NCBI GenBank assembly: GCA_038321965.1
Contig: JBBQFL010000001.1
Span: 186,001 to 250,000 of the forward strand
From: UKL13-2 sp038321965
Lineage (GTDB): Bacteria > Pseudomonadota > Gammaproteobacteria > Burkholderiales > Usitatibacteraceae
Direction of reading: 5' to 3'
Length of the DNA stretch: 64,000 nucleotides
Both the position numbers and the translations under genes were made by a program. Of this stretch, positions 1-7,524 are shown piece after piece. The notes beneath the pieces are model-generated. The model searched no databases and was not told the origin of the DNA. It saw only the letters and a program-made list of their open reading frames with translations. Position 1 is the stretch's first letter, and the number at the start of each line of letters is the position of its first letter.

Positions 1-1398
1 GGGTTTGCCGGTACTCGTACGTACTTCCGGTTGGTAGTGCAACGTGAACTCAAGCTCCCTGATCGCTTTGCGAATACCGGATTCAAGCGCCAATGACTGA
101 AATGCTTTCTTGTTCAGGCTGTGCTGGAAGAATTGCCAGTTATTGCGGCCCTGCTCCTTGGCCAGGTACATGGCCGCATCCGCGTTGCGAATCAGCGAGT
201 CGGGCGTCTCGCCGTCACGTGGATAAACACTGACGCCGATCGACGCCGAGACTGATAGCACCTGTTCCTCCAGCGAAAACGGCTCGCTGATGGCGCTGGC
301 GATCTTTTCGGCAACCGGCGCAATATCTTCCGCATCCGTGAGATCGGCCAGCACCACCAAAAACTCGTCGCCGCCAAGTCGGCCAACCAGATCGACGCCA
401 CGCAAACAAGATTGCACTCTTGAGGCAACGCGCTTGAGCAGTTCATCGCCGGCGTAGTGTCCCAGTGAATCATTGATCGTTTTGAAATTGTCGAGGTCAA
501 CGAACATAACGCCGACTTCGGTTTGATTGCGGCGGGCTGTGGCGAGAATGACTTGAATACGATCAAGCAGTAGGGTGCGGTTCGGGAGCTTGGTCAGCAT
601 ATCGTGATGCGCCAGAAACTGTATGTGTGCCTCTGCCTGCTTCCGGTCGCTGATGTCGCGAATCACCGTCATCCGGTGCGTGACGTTGGCGTATACGAGA
701 TCCTTGCCGACCAATTCGACCGCGAAGCGGCTGCCATCACCGCGTATCAAGGTAATTTCGTACGGCCGCTCAAAGCCTGAGCGAATATTGCCAACCACCG
801 TTTCGAAATCTTCCGGCGCGATGAAATCCTGATTGCGGCGGCCAATCAACTCCGCTCGCGGTAGCCGCATCATGCGCGCCGCCGCTTCATTGCAGTCGAC
901 AATAATGCCGCCATCGATGAAAACAATGCCCTCCGTGGTCGCATCGGCAAATTTCTGTAGGCGCTCTTCACTGTCGCGGATTGCCTTTTCGGCTGCGTGG
1001 TGCCGCGAGATGTCGTTTATCAGCACGAACGCCGCCGGGGCTTCGCCAGCATCATTGAAGTGGGGAATCAGCGTCACTTCAAGGGTGCGCTCGCTTCCGT
1101 CGGGGAGGCGATTTTGGCGTTCATAGCGGACAGTCTCGCCCGTCATCGCGCGCTCGACGTAAGGCTTGATTACGGCGAATGCGTCCGCCCCAATAATTTC
1201 CGGCACGGACTTGCCGACGATGGAAAACTCGTCAAGGCCAAAACTGTGCGCGTATGCCCGATTGGCAAAAAGACACTTGAAATTGTCTTTGACGAAATAA
1301 GCAACCAGCGCAGGAATATTGTCCGCCAGCAGTCTCAGTAATTGCGCAGAACTGGCCTTGCTGGCGGGTTTCTCCGTAGGCGGTTGCAGTGACGACAT
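1..1398 (-). CDS. PAS-PAS-GGDEF-EAL c-di-GMP signalling protein, 3' end cut by window edge
   Basis: Reading the minus strand from the ATG at 1398 gives 466 uninterrupted codons to base 1. Two PAS-type sensor regions come first (roughly residues 20-140 and 145-265). A GGDEF domain follows with an intact GGDEF signature at residues 342-346 in the context GRLGGDEFLVVL. An RGVD sits five residues before it and matches the RxxD product-inhibition I-site. The last ~30 residues (ALESGIRKAI, then LHYQPEV) are the start of an EAL domain, so the complete protein is probably a hybrid cyclase/phosphodiesterase. The cyclase half looks active and feedback inhibited; the EAL active site lies outside the window. 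It is probably cytosolic, since no membrane segment is visible. It is transcribed away from the zapB-like/zapA genes. Confidence 0.9.
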   Translation of the reverse strand, partial: MSSLQPPTEKPASKASSAQLLRLLADNIPALVAYFVKDNFKCLFANRAYAHSFGLDEFSIVGKSVPEIIGADAFAVIKPYVERAMTGETVRYERQNRLPDGSERTLEVTLIPHFNDAGEAPAAFVLINDISRHHAAEKAIRDSEERLQKFADATTEGIVFIDGGIIVDCNEAAARMMRLPRAELIGRRNQDFIAPEDFETVVGNIRSGFERPYEITLIRGDGSRFAVELVGKDLVYANVTHRMTVIRDISDRKQAEAHIQFLAHHDMLTKLPNRTLLLDRIQVILATARRNQTEVGVMFVDLDNFKTINDSLGHYAGDELLKRVASRVQSCLRGVDLVGRLGGDEFLVVLADLTDAEDIAPVAEKIASAISEPFSLEEQVLSVSASIGVSVYPRDGETPDSLIRNADAAMYLAKEQGRNNWQFFQHSLNKKAFQSLALESGIRKAIRELEFTLHYQPEVRTSTGKP

Positions 1399-1512
1399 GG
1401 TGCCTGCCTTTTTTAGGATCGTTCTCTGGCGGTGCGTAGACACTATAGGATTGATTGCCGGGCGCGTAAAGCCGCGACACGTGGCGGCAACAGCATTGAA
1501 CGAGTTGCGCAA

Positions 1513-1532
1513 ATTTGAAAAAACTTTCAAAT
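1513..1532. repeat. AT-rich perfect inverted repeat between divergent genes
   Basis: ATTTGAAA, then AAAC, then TTTCAAAT: two perfect 8-bp arms with a 4-nt spacer. It lies between the divergent PAS-GGDEF gene and the zapB-like gene. The position and symmetry fit an operator, but no regulator can be named and a chance AT-rich palindrome is possible. Confidence 0.35.
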
Positions 1533-1582
1533 CATCCGCTTAACCATTGACGTAACAGGGTTTTTTCGATAAATTTGAACGC

Positions 1583-1792
1583 ATGGAACAAGACTTTCAG
1601 CGCTTTGAAGACCGGCTCAATCATTTCGTGACGCTATTCCATCGGCTGCGTTCGGAAAATACCGAGTTGCGTCAAAATGTCGTGACCAAATCCGATGAGG
1701 TCAAACGCCTGTCAGAAAAGCTGGATCAGGCAAAGACCCGTATCGAAGCGCTGATCGCGCAATTGCCAGAAACTGAAGGTGACCGTCGATGA
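1583..1792 (+). CDS. ZapB-like coiled-coil protein (TIGR02449-type)
   Basis: A 69-residue, highly charged protein that is almost entirely a predicted coiled coil, with heptad-like Leu/Val spacing in RLRSENTELRQNV and RLSEKLDQAKTRIEAL. Small proteins of this kind sit directly before zapA in beta- and gammaproteobacteria and are thought to act like ZapB in organising the Z-ring. The stop overlaps the zapA start (ATGA), so the two are translationally coupled. The family assignment rests on length, coiled-coil character and the zapA context rather than on a catalytic motif. Confidence 0.75.
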   Translation: MEQDFQRFEDRLNHFVTLFHRLRSENTELRQNVVTKSDEVKRLSEKLDQAKTRIEALIAQLPETEGDRR

Positions 1793-2148
1793 GCGATGCG
1801 AAGGAAGCCAAACCTGCCAAGGACGCCAAGGGTGTGACGATCACCGTGATGGGACGCGAGTTTCGTGTCGCTGCACCCGATGGCGAAGAGCGCCAGTTAT
1901 TGGCATCTGTCGAATTTCTCAACAAGAAAATGCGTGAGATTCGCGACACCGGTAAAGTGGTTGGCAATGAACGTATCGCCATCATGGCTGCACTCAATAT
2001 CGCCCACGAGCATATGCAAACGCCCGCTGTTGCCCGTTCAACCAAAGGTCCGCTAGCTGAAATCGATGTCGACTTTGCACGTCGCAAAATCGTTGCGTTT
2101 GAAGACATCATTGAAAAAGCGATATCCGACCAGGAAAAACTTTTCTAG
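1789..2148 (+). CDS. zapA: Cell division protein ZapA
   Basis: A 119-residue protein. The N-terminal half (VTITVMGREFRV, then EERQLLASVEFLNKKMREIR) matches the ZapA fold, and a helical C-terminal half follows (ERIAIMAALNIAHEHM). ZapA binds FtsZ and bundles its protofilaments at the division ring. The length agrees with the family (about 100-120). It overlaps the preceding zapB-like gene by four bases and is followed by the 6S RNA gene, the usual proteobacterial arrangement. Confidence 0.93.
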   Translation: MSDAKEAKPAKDAKGVTITVMGREFRVAAPDGEERQLLASVEFLNKKMREIRDTGKVVGNERIAIMAALNIAHEHMQTPAVARSTKGPLAEIDVDFARRKIVAFEDIIEKAISDQEKLF

Positions 2149-2204
2149 ACCCGGTAGTCGACCGCGCAATGCGGTTGGCAACGCGCTATCATGCTCCTGT
2201 TGCA

Positions 2205-2382
2205 CGGTATTTGAGCGTTCGCTTAGGTCTTAGATCCTTTGAACCGATAGACTTTATGTCGAGGTTGTTTGGACAGTGTTGCCGGTGTGCGCGTCCCACG
2301 CGGATGTACCTGAAGGCTTCCTACAAACGACCGCCTTGAACCCCTGGTTCAAGAGTGCGGGCCTAAGCGAACACTCAAGCGC
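2205..2382 (+). ncRNA. ssrS: 6S RNA
   Basis: The space downstream of zapA holds a long closing stem. TTGAGCGTTCGCTTAGG at 2211-2227 pairs with CCTAAGCGAACACTCAA at 2362-2378 with one mismatch in 17. Inside, CTTGAACCCCTGGTTCAAG (2335-2353) forms a stable hairpin at the place seen in 6S RNAs just before the 3' closing strand. The size (about 170-180 nt), the hairpin order and the position after zapA all fit 6S RNA, which binds sigma-70 holoenzyme as a promoter mimic in stationary phase. The exact ends are estimated. A TATCAT at 2187-2192 could be its -10 element, with no clear -35. Confidence 0.85.
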
Positions 2383-2442
2383 CGTGCCATTCCTCGATCC
2401 CGAAACTTTCCTCGCCCTTCAAATTTCCCCGACATTGCGAAC

Positions 2443-2910
2443 ATGCCTGCCTGGTTAATGAAATCCGAGCCGGAAGAGTTCTCCATCGACGATCTCGTCA
2501 AGGCGCCCGACCAAAGCGTTCCTTGGTTCGGTGTACGCAACTATTTGGCCCGCAATTTCATGCGCGATCAGATGAAGATTGGCGACGAAGTGCTGTTTTA
2601 TCACTCCTCCTGTCCCGAGCCCGGCATTGCCGGACTGGCGCGCGTTTCAACGGCCGCTTATCCAGATAAAACGCAGTGGGACAAGAAGGGCAAGTACTTC
2701 GACCCCAAAGCCACAAAAGAAAATCCGCGCTGGATGCTCGTCGATGTAAAGCTAGTCAAGAAAACAAAATTGTTGTCGCTCTCAGAAATGCGCGAGCAGC
2801 CTTCGCTGGCCGACATGGTCGTGCTGCAAAAGGGTAATCGGCTGTCGATCACGCCGGTAAAGCCTAATGAACTGAAAGCCGTGCTGAAGCTGCTCGGGAC
2901 GACGTTTTGA
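2443..2910 (+). CDS. EVE domain-containing protein
   Basis: A 155-residue single-domain protein starting MPAWLMKSEPEEFSIDDL. It carries the family hallmarks WFGVRNYLARN, GDEVLFYHS and GIAGLARV. EVE domains are PUA/YTH-like folds that bind modified bases in DNA or RNA (human homologue THYN1). The length is normal. It follows 6S RNA directly, a common betaproteobacterial order. The biological target in bacteria outside restriction fusions is not established, and nothing here points to a specific modification system. Confidence 0.9.
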   Translation: MPAWLMKSEPEEFSIDDLVKAPDQSVPWFGVRNYLARNFMRDQMKIGDEVLFYHSSCPEPGIAGLARVSTAAYPDKTQWDKKGKYFDPKATKENPRWMLVDVKLVKKTKLLSLSEMREQPSLADMVVLQKGNRLSITPVKPNELKAVLKLLGTTF

Positions 2911-2917
2911 TTGAAAT

Positions 2918-3313
2918 TTGCGTGAGCAGATTTCAAAAGGCATGATCCGCGGACTCATTATCCTGCTCAGCTTTCAGGGCGCAGGTGAAATCGTCTCGCG
3001 TCTAGTCTCTCTACCCGTTCCCGGCCCGGTTATCGGCCTCGTTCTGCTGCTGATGTTTCTCATTCGTCGCGGCAAAGTCGATGCTCCTATCGATACCGTA
3101 GCGTCTGCCTTGGTCAAGAATCTCGGTGTGTTGTTTGTGCCTGCCGCGGTCGGCGTGGTGATGTTCCTGCCGCAACTCAAGGCCAATTTCTGGGCTATCG
3201 GTATCGCGTTGACGGTGAGCGTGGCGGCGACGATTGCTGTCAGCGCGGCGGTACTTCGGTTTTGGCCGGGCCAGCACCGGACTAATGTGAAAGATCCGAA
3301 AGAAGCCGCGTGA
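2918..3313 (+). CDS. CidA/LrgA family holin-like membrane protein
   Basis: A 131-residue hydrophobic protein with four likely membrane helices. It contains the family segment LPVPGPVIGLVLLLMFL and a later NLGVLFVPAAVGVVMFL. CidA/LrgA proteins are holin/antiholin-like and partner an LrgB-type protein, which is exactly the next gene. The open frame begins at TTG 2918; ATG 2942 (MIRGLIILL) is an alternative that still keeps the first helix. The end overlaps the lrgB-like start by four bases. A proposed role in lysis control or metabolite export is by family analogy only. Confidence 0.85.
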   Translation: MREQISKGMIRGLIILLSFQGAGEIVSRLVSLPVPGPVIGLVLLLMFLIRRGKVDAPIDTVASALVKNLGVLFVPAAVGVVMFLPQLKANFWAIGIALTVSVAATIAVSAAVLRFWPGQHRTNVKDPKEAA

Positions 3314-4035
3314 CCCCCGCGCTGCCCATCGCCGAAATCTGGGTCTATCTTGCCGGCAGCCCGCTATTTGCGTTGCTGCTGACGCTGGTCGCCTATGAAG
3401 CAGGCTTGACGATCTACGAACGTGCAAACCGTAATCCGTTCGCCAATCCCGTAGCGATCGCGGTGATTATCGTGGCTGTCGGCATTTCACTTATCGACAT
3501 GCCATATACGAAATATTTCGAGGGCGCACAGTTCATTCATTTTTTGCTTGGAACGGCGACCGTCGCGCTGGCGGTGCCGATTTATCAGTGCTGGGATTCT
3601 TTGCGCAGGAGGGTGGTGCCGCTGATCACGTCTCTGCTGTGCGGTGGTGTGGTGTCGATACTGACTGCAGTATTTACCGCACGCCTGCTTGGTGCCGACA
3701 TCACGATTCAAAAGGCGATGCTAGCCAAATCCGTCACTGCACCGATCGCGATGGGCGTGGCCGAGCGGATTTCGGCGTCACCCACGCTGACGGCGGTATT
3801 CGCCGTGTGTACCGGCGTCATCGGTGCGATCTTGGCGCGCTACATACTCGATGCACTGCGCTTGAGTGCCTGGTGGCAGCGCGGCTTTGCCATTGGCGTT
3901 GCCGCGCATGGCATCGGCACGTCGCGGGCGATGTCCATTCATCCCGAAGCTGGCGCGTTTGCCGGACTCGCGATGGGCATGCATGGTGTTGCAGGCGCCG
4001 TGCTGATTCCGCTGATTGCGAACGTGATCCCCTGA
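3310..4035 (+). CDS. LrgB family membrane protein
   Basis: A 241-residue polytopic protein with about six to seven membrane helices. The LrgB signatures AKSVTAPIAMGVAERI and GVAAHGIGTSRAM are present. It starts at GTG 3310, overlapping the CidA/LrgA-like stop (GTGA), so the pair is translationally coupled. Its own stop abuts the next ATG (TGAATG). LrgB works with the small holin-like partner at the inner membrane. Plant and bacterial relatives export glycolate/glycerate or pyruvate, so a transport role is possible. Confidence 0.9.
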   Translation: MTPALPIAEIWVYLAGSPLFALLLTLVAYEAGLTIYERANRNPFANPVAIAVIIVAVGISLIDMPYTKYFEGAQFIHFLLGTATVALAVPIYQCWDSLRRRVVPLITSLLCGGVVSILTAVFTARLLGADITIQKAMLAKSVTAPIAMGVAERISASPTLTAVFAVCTGVIGAILARYILDALRLSAWWQRGFAIGVAAHGIGTSRAMSIHPEAGAFAGLAMGMHGVAGAVLIPLIANVIP

Positions 4036-4833
4036 ATGGATATCGCCTACTGGCTGATTTATCTGGGTGTCGGAATCTTCGTTGGATTCTTTGCCGGTCT
4101 GCTTGGTGTCGGCGGGGGCTCGGTAATGGTGCCCATCCTCTCTCTCACGTTCGCATCACAGGGATTTTCAAGTGATCACGTGTTGCACATGGCGCTCGCT
4201 ACCTCGATGGCGACCATCATCCCCGGCGGCGTGGCGAGTGCCTGGATGCATCACAAACACAAAGCCGTGAACTGGCTCGTCGTCAAACAAATGTTGCCGG
4301 GGATTTTGGTCGGCACATTCTCCGGCGCGGTCATCGCGCATTTTTCCAGCACCGCATTCCTGAAAACATTTTTCGTCGGCTTCATCTGTTTTCTCGCGCT
4401 GCAATTATTGTTTGACCTCAAGCCGAAGAGCCGTCACGCATTGCCGGGTACAGGTGGCATGTTTGTGTTCGGCGTGGTGATGGGTGTTATTTCGAGCTTC
4501 GCCGGTATTGGCGGCGCGGTACTTTCGATTGCGTTTCTCACGTGGTGCAACTTTCGTATGCACGATGCCATCGGTACCGCTGCCGCGATCGGTGTGCCGC
4601 TGGCAATTGCCGGCACGATTGGATTCGTCGCCACCGGCCTGTTCGACAAAGGGCTGCCGATGTGGAGCCTTGGTTATGTCTATCTGCCGGCATTTGCGGG
4701 CATCGCCGTCACCAGTTTTGCGATTGCGCCGCTTGGGGCGAAGCTGGCGCATCGGATGCCGGTCGTCGTGCTGCGTCGGGTGTTTGTGGTCTTTTTGGTG
4801 GCGCTGGCGGTGAAGATGGCGGTGTCGGTTTGA
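4036..4833 (+). CDS. TauE/SafE family sulfite/anion exporter-like permease
   Basis: A 265-residue protein with about eight membrane helices in two homologous halves. Each half opens with the glycine-rich family motif: GLLGVGGGSVMVPIL near residue 21 and SSFAGIGGAVLSIAFL near residue 155. TauE/SafE permeases export sulfite, sulfoacetate or other organosulfur anions. Nothing nearby fixes the substrate. The ATG follows the lrgB-like stop without a gap, suggesting one transcript for all three membrane genes. Confidence 0.88.
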   Translation: MDIAYWLIYLGVGIFVGFFAGLLGVGGGSVMVPILSLTFASQGFSSDHVLHMALATSMATIIPGGVASAWMHHKHKAVNWLVVKQMLPGILVGTFSGAVIAHFSSTAFLKTFFVGFICFLALQLLFDLKPKSRHALPGTGGMFVFGVVMGVISSFAGIGGAVLSIAFLTWCNFRMHDAIGTAAAIGVPLAIAGTIGFVATGLFDKGLPMWSLGYVYLPAFAGIAVTSFAIAPLGAKLAHRMPVVVLRRVFVVFLVALAVKMAVSV

Positions 4834-4919
4834 AGTCCAGTTCGTTGTCCTTGCGCAGACTGAGGCCTAGTCCGATCCCTGGGCGGCTTTTTTTCGAGTC
4901 CGCCGAGAGGTGAATCACT

Positions 4920-5219
4920 ATGTCGAAAATATCTAAGCGTATCGCTGTGGTGATGCCCACGATGGCGGAGAACAAGCGCATTACCGCAGCAGCAAAGTCC
5001 GATCCCGATGCCCAGCCGCTTTCACCCAAACAGTTGAAGGCAATGATGCCGATAAAAGCGTTGCGTGGCCGCCCGAGGTCTGCAGCCGCGAAGCAACTGG
5101 TTTCAGTGCGGTACAGCCCAGAGGTTCTAGCGTACTTCAAAGCGACGGGTGAAGGCTGGCAGACGCGGATGGATGGGGTATTGCGTCAGTATGTAAACCG
5201 TCGCTCGCGACAGGTCTGA
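4920..5219 (+). CDS. BrnA-like antitoxin, apparently orphan
   Basis: A 99-residue basic protein. The C-terminal half (LRGRPRSAAAKQLVSVRYSP, then VLAYFKATGEGWQTRMDGVLRQYV) matches the BrnA ribbon-helix-helix antitoxin family, whose tail typically reads F+ATG.GWQT+IN.aLR.yv. BrnA normally represses its own operon and neutralises the BrnT ribonuclease toxin encoded just upstream. Here the upstream gene is a TauE permease and no BrnT-sized reading frame fits in the 86-bp gap, so the antitoxin looks solitary. It may act only as a DNA-binding regulator. Confidence 0.75.
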   Translation: MSKISKRIAVVMPTMAENKRITAAAKSDPDAQPLSPKQLKAMMPIKALRGRPRSAAAKQLVSVRYSPEVLAYFKATGEGWQTRMDGVLRQYVNRRSRQV

Positions 5220-5267
5220 CCGCGGTCAAACACGAGCGATGCCTTTTATAACTAACAATCGTTGAAG

Positions 5268-6401
5268 TCAAACTCCATTCCAATCCCGCATGATTTTCTC
5301 AAAAATCTCCACCGACTGATCAATACGACCAACCGAGCACCACTCATCCGTCTGATGTGCCATTTCCGGTTGTCCGGGCCCAATAATGACAGTCGGCACA
5401 TCACCACCGTAGCCTCTTTTTAAATCAGCACCGTCAGTAGAAAACATGATGGTCTTGGGTGAGGGTTTGCCATCGATGAACGGCGTGGCCGTCGCGTAAA
5501 CACTCGCTATCCATTCATCGGGCTCGGAATAGAGTGTGGGCGTATCGACAATCTTGCGAACGCTGCCGATATCGCCGATCAGGCTCTGAATCGAGTGACA
5601 GAGATGTACATGATCGATGCCCGGCACAGTGCGCACATCGACGGTGAGCTTGGCTGAATCGGGCACCGAGTTGGTGTTGAGTCCGCCGTGGATGGTGGCG
5701 ATATTCATCGTCGGCTTGCCCATGACGTGATGGCAATCGATGCCGCACTGGTGCTTCCAGTCGAAGTGTTCGAGTTTGGCGATCACCTTGTTCATTTTCA
5801 GAATCGCATTCTCGCCCTGTTCAGGCATCGAGCCGTGCGCGGTTTTGCCCTTGGTTTCGATCTCTACCCACATCAGTCCCTTGTGGCCGATGTAGGGGTA
5901 GTTGGCGGTGGGCTCGGCGACGACGATGGCGCCGGCGCGATCAAGCAATTTTTCCTCAGTAAGATACTTGGCGCCTTCGCAGCCGACTTCCTCGGAGGCT
6001 GTGAGTACGAGCGTGACGCCAGGGGAATTTTTCAGGAATGGTGCCAGCTTGATCGCGGCGACCACGAACGCGGCGATACCGCTTTTCATGTCTGTTGAGC
6101 CGCGCCCAAACAGCCGATCACCGTCGGTCTCACCCGCGAAAGGGTCTTTCGACCACTTTGCCATGCCGAGCGGAACAATATCGATGTGTCCGGTAAAACA
6201 GATCGGCGGTTTTTCATGGCGCCCGCCGATGGTCGCGACAACGCTGGTGCGCGCTTCGGCAAATTCGTGATACTTGACCTCGAAGCCCGCCGCCTCCAGC
6301 AGTTTGCCGAGGTGGCGCGCGCAATCTCGCTCCATGCCGGGCGGGTTGATGGTGTTGTAATGCAGCAGGTCGCGGGTGAGTTGAAGGGGTTGTGTAGTCA
6401 T
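5268..6401 (-). CDS. M20 family deacylase (acetylornithine deacetylase / succinyl-DAP desuccinylase-like)
   Basis: A 377-residue cytosolic zinc hydrolase. Metal-site and catalytic motifs are in order: GHIDIVPLG (first His and catalytic Asp), GRGSTDMKSG (bridging Asp), TASEEVG (general-base Glu and metal Glu), VAEPTA, and HQTDEW near the C terminus (last metal His). A dimerisation lid domain lies at about residues 170-285. The family removes acyl groups from amino acids, as in ArgE and DapE. The exact substrate is not readable. It stands alone, divergent from the small lipoprotein gene. Confidence 0.85.
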   Translation of the reverse strand: MTTQPLQLTRDLLHYNTINPPGMERDCARHLGKLLEAAGFEVKYHEFAEARTSVVATIGGRHEKPPICFTGHIDIVPLGMAKWSKDPFAGETDGDRLFGRGSTDMKSGIAAFVVAAIKLAPFLKNSPGVTLVLTASEEVGCEGAKYLTEEKLLDRAGAIVVAEPTANYPYIGHKGLMWVEIETKGKTAHGSMPEQGENAILKMNKVIAKLEHFDWKHQCGIDCHHVMGKPTMNIATIHGGLNTNSVPDSAKLTVDVRTVPGIDHVHLCHSIQSLIGDIGSVRKIVDTPTLYSEPDEWIASVYATATPFIDGKPSPKTIMFSTDGADLKRGYGGDVPTVIIGPGQPEMAHQTDEWCSVGRIDQSVEIFEKIMRDWNGV

Positions 6402-6474
6402 GATGAACGCTTCTTGAAATGTGGGGCCTAATGAAGCATCTTACCAAACGTAATGTATGCATCCGAGCGTAACC

Positions 6475-6801
6475 ATGAGACATCGATTTTCCGTAGCGGC
6501 ACTGTTTATGGTCGCGTTGCTGGCAAGCGCGTGCGCAACATCCGGCCGAGGTTATTTTCGCCCCGACCTGAACGACGATATCGTCTTGCGCGTATCGCAG
6601 GGACAGAGTGAACCCGAGGTTACTGCGCTGCTTGGCATACCTCACAAGAAAGTACGCTTCGACAATCTCAAGTCGACCGCGTGGGATTACATGTACAAAG
6701 ACTCGTGGGGCTACTGGGTCGCGTTCAGCGTGATGATGGGCGACGATGGGCGCGTAGTGAACAAGGTGTCGCAGCGGATCGAACCCAGCGACCGCAACTA
6801 A
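6475..6801 (+). CDS. SmpA/OmlA-like outer membrane lipoprotein
   Basis: A 108-residue protein when started at ATG 6475. An in-frame ATG at 6457 would add six residues before the signal peptide. The signal peptide is clear (MRHRFSVAALFMVALLASAC) with an LASAC lipobox. The mature part has the SmpA/OmlA (BamE-like) pattern: ILRVSQGQSEPEVTALLGIP-type loop, then a WDYMYKDSWGYWVAFSVMM strand pair and DDGRVVNKVSQ. BamE-like lipoproteins are periplasmic, anchored to the outer membrane, and assist beta-barrel assembly. This one is solitary, so its partner is unknown. Confidence 0.78.
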   Translation: MRHRFSVAALFMVALLASACATSGRGYFRPDLNDDIVLRVSQGQSEPEVTALLGIPHKKVRFDNLKSTAWDYMYKDSWGYWVAFSVMMGDDGRVVNKVSQRIEPSDRN

Positions 6802-6823
6802 ATGTTTTATCGGGCCATGAATT

Positions 6824-6890
6824 AAACGCCAGCATTTGCGCGCCTTTCCAGCCATTTATGGCTGAAGGTACCCGACAATTCTGGGCTTTT
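6824..6890. repeat. About 60-bp imperfect palindrome, copy A
   Basis: It starts AAACGCCAGCATTTGCGCG and ends CAATTCTGGGCTTTT, so the outer arms are imperfect complements. A perfect inner stem CAGCCAT/ATGGCTG (6849-6864, 2-nt loop) sits in the centre. It lies between two convergent genes, where it could also act as a two-way terminator. It shares its end sequences with copies near 9.64, 42.27, 44.70 and 51.32 kb. Confidence 0.5.
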
Positions 6891-7524
6891 ACGTCTGCGC
6901 TGCAGGCAGCAAACCCAGGGCGGTGAGTTGCAACTGCACCTGCTTCGCACCCTCGACGCGATACGCATGTAACCCAAGCGCCTGCGCGGCGGCAATGTTG
7001 AGTGGGCTGTCGTCGAAGAACACGGCTTCCTGCGGCGCGATGTTCATTTCTGTCAGCACATGCTCGAAGTACGCGGCATCAGGTTTGATGCGGCCGATCT
7101 GGTACGAGGCGAATACGTGATGCATGTGCGGCAACACCGCGAGCGATTCGATCACCGGCCAGTGCAGCGCGCAGGTATTGCTCAATAGCGCCGTGGTGTA
7201 ACGCGAAGCCACTTGGCGCAGCAGGTCGTGGGTTTCCGCAAACGGCCCGACAATCCAGTCGCTGAATCCGCTCAGGAATTCCCGAGGGCTTGCATTCAAT
7301 CCCAGCTCCGTGACGATCTGTTCAGAAAATTGGTCCGCCGAAATCTTCCCGGTCTCGTGCGCGCGCACCGCAGGAGAGTGGCTCCACCGCGACCACATTT
7401 CTTTGCGCGTCATTGGATGATCCAGAAGCGACAGCACATGCGCCTCACCGCGCAGCTCTGCCAACACGCCACCGAAATCGAACAGTACCGCCTTGATCTC
7501 TGGCGCAGGCTTGAACGTACTCAA
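6889..7524 (-). CDS. HAD-IA family hydrolase
   Basis: A 211-residue protein of the haloacid dehalogenase superfamily. Motif I is LFDFGGVLAEL (nucleophile Asp, with the second Asp replaced by Gly as in YihX/epoxide-hydrolase-N-like members), motif II is LLSNT, motif III Lys is in GRIKPD, and motif IV is VFFDDS. A helical cap lies at about residues 25-95. Such enzymes are usually small-molecule phosphatases; the substrate is unknown. It starts at TTG 7524, overlapping the purC stop by four bases, so it is probably translationally coupled to purC. Confidence 0.85.
   Translation of the reverse strand: MSTFKPAPEIKAVLFDFGGVLAELRGEAHVLSLLDHPMTRKEMWSRWSHSPAVRAHETGKISADQFSEQIVTELGLNASPREFLSGFSDWIVGPFAETHDLLRQVASRYTTALLSNTCALHWPVIESLAVLPHMHHVFASYQIGRIKPDAAYFEHVLTEMNIAPQEAVFFDDSPLNIAAAQALGLHAYRVEGAKQVQLQLTALGLLPAAQT

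Noticed and set aside
2276..2458. Plus-strand frame of 60 codons downstream of zapA
   Set aside because: It runs through the 6S RNA structure and has no protein-like composition or family match.
4860..4912. Possible terminator with a T7 run after the TauE gene
   Set aside because: The only complementary segments (GGCGG and CCGCC) flank the T-run instead of preceding it, so it is not an intrinsic terminator.
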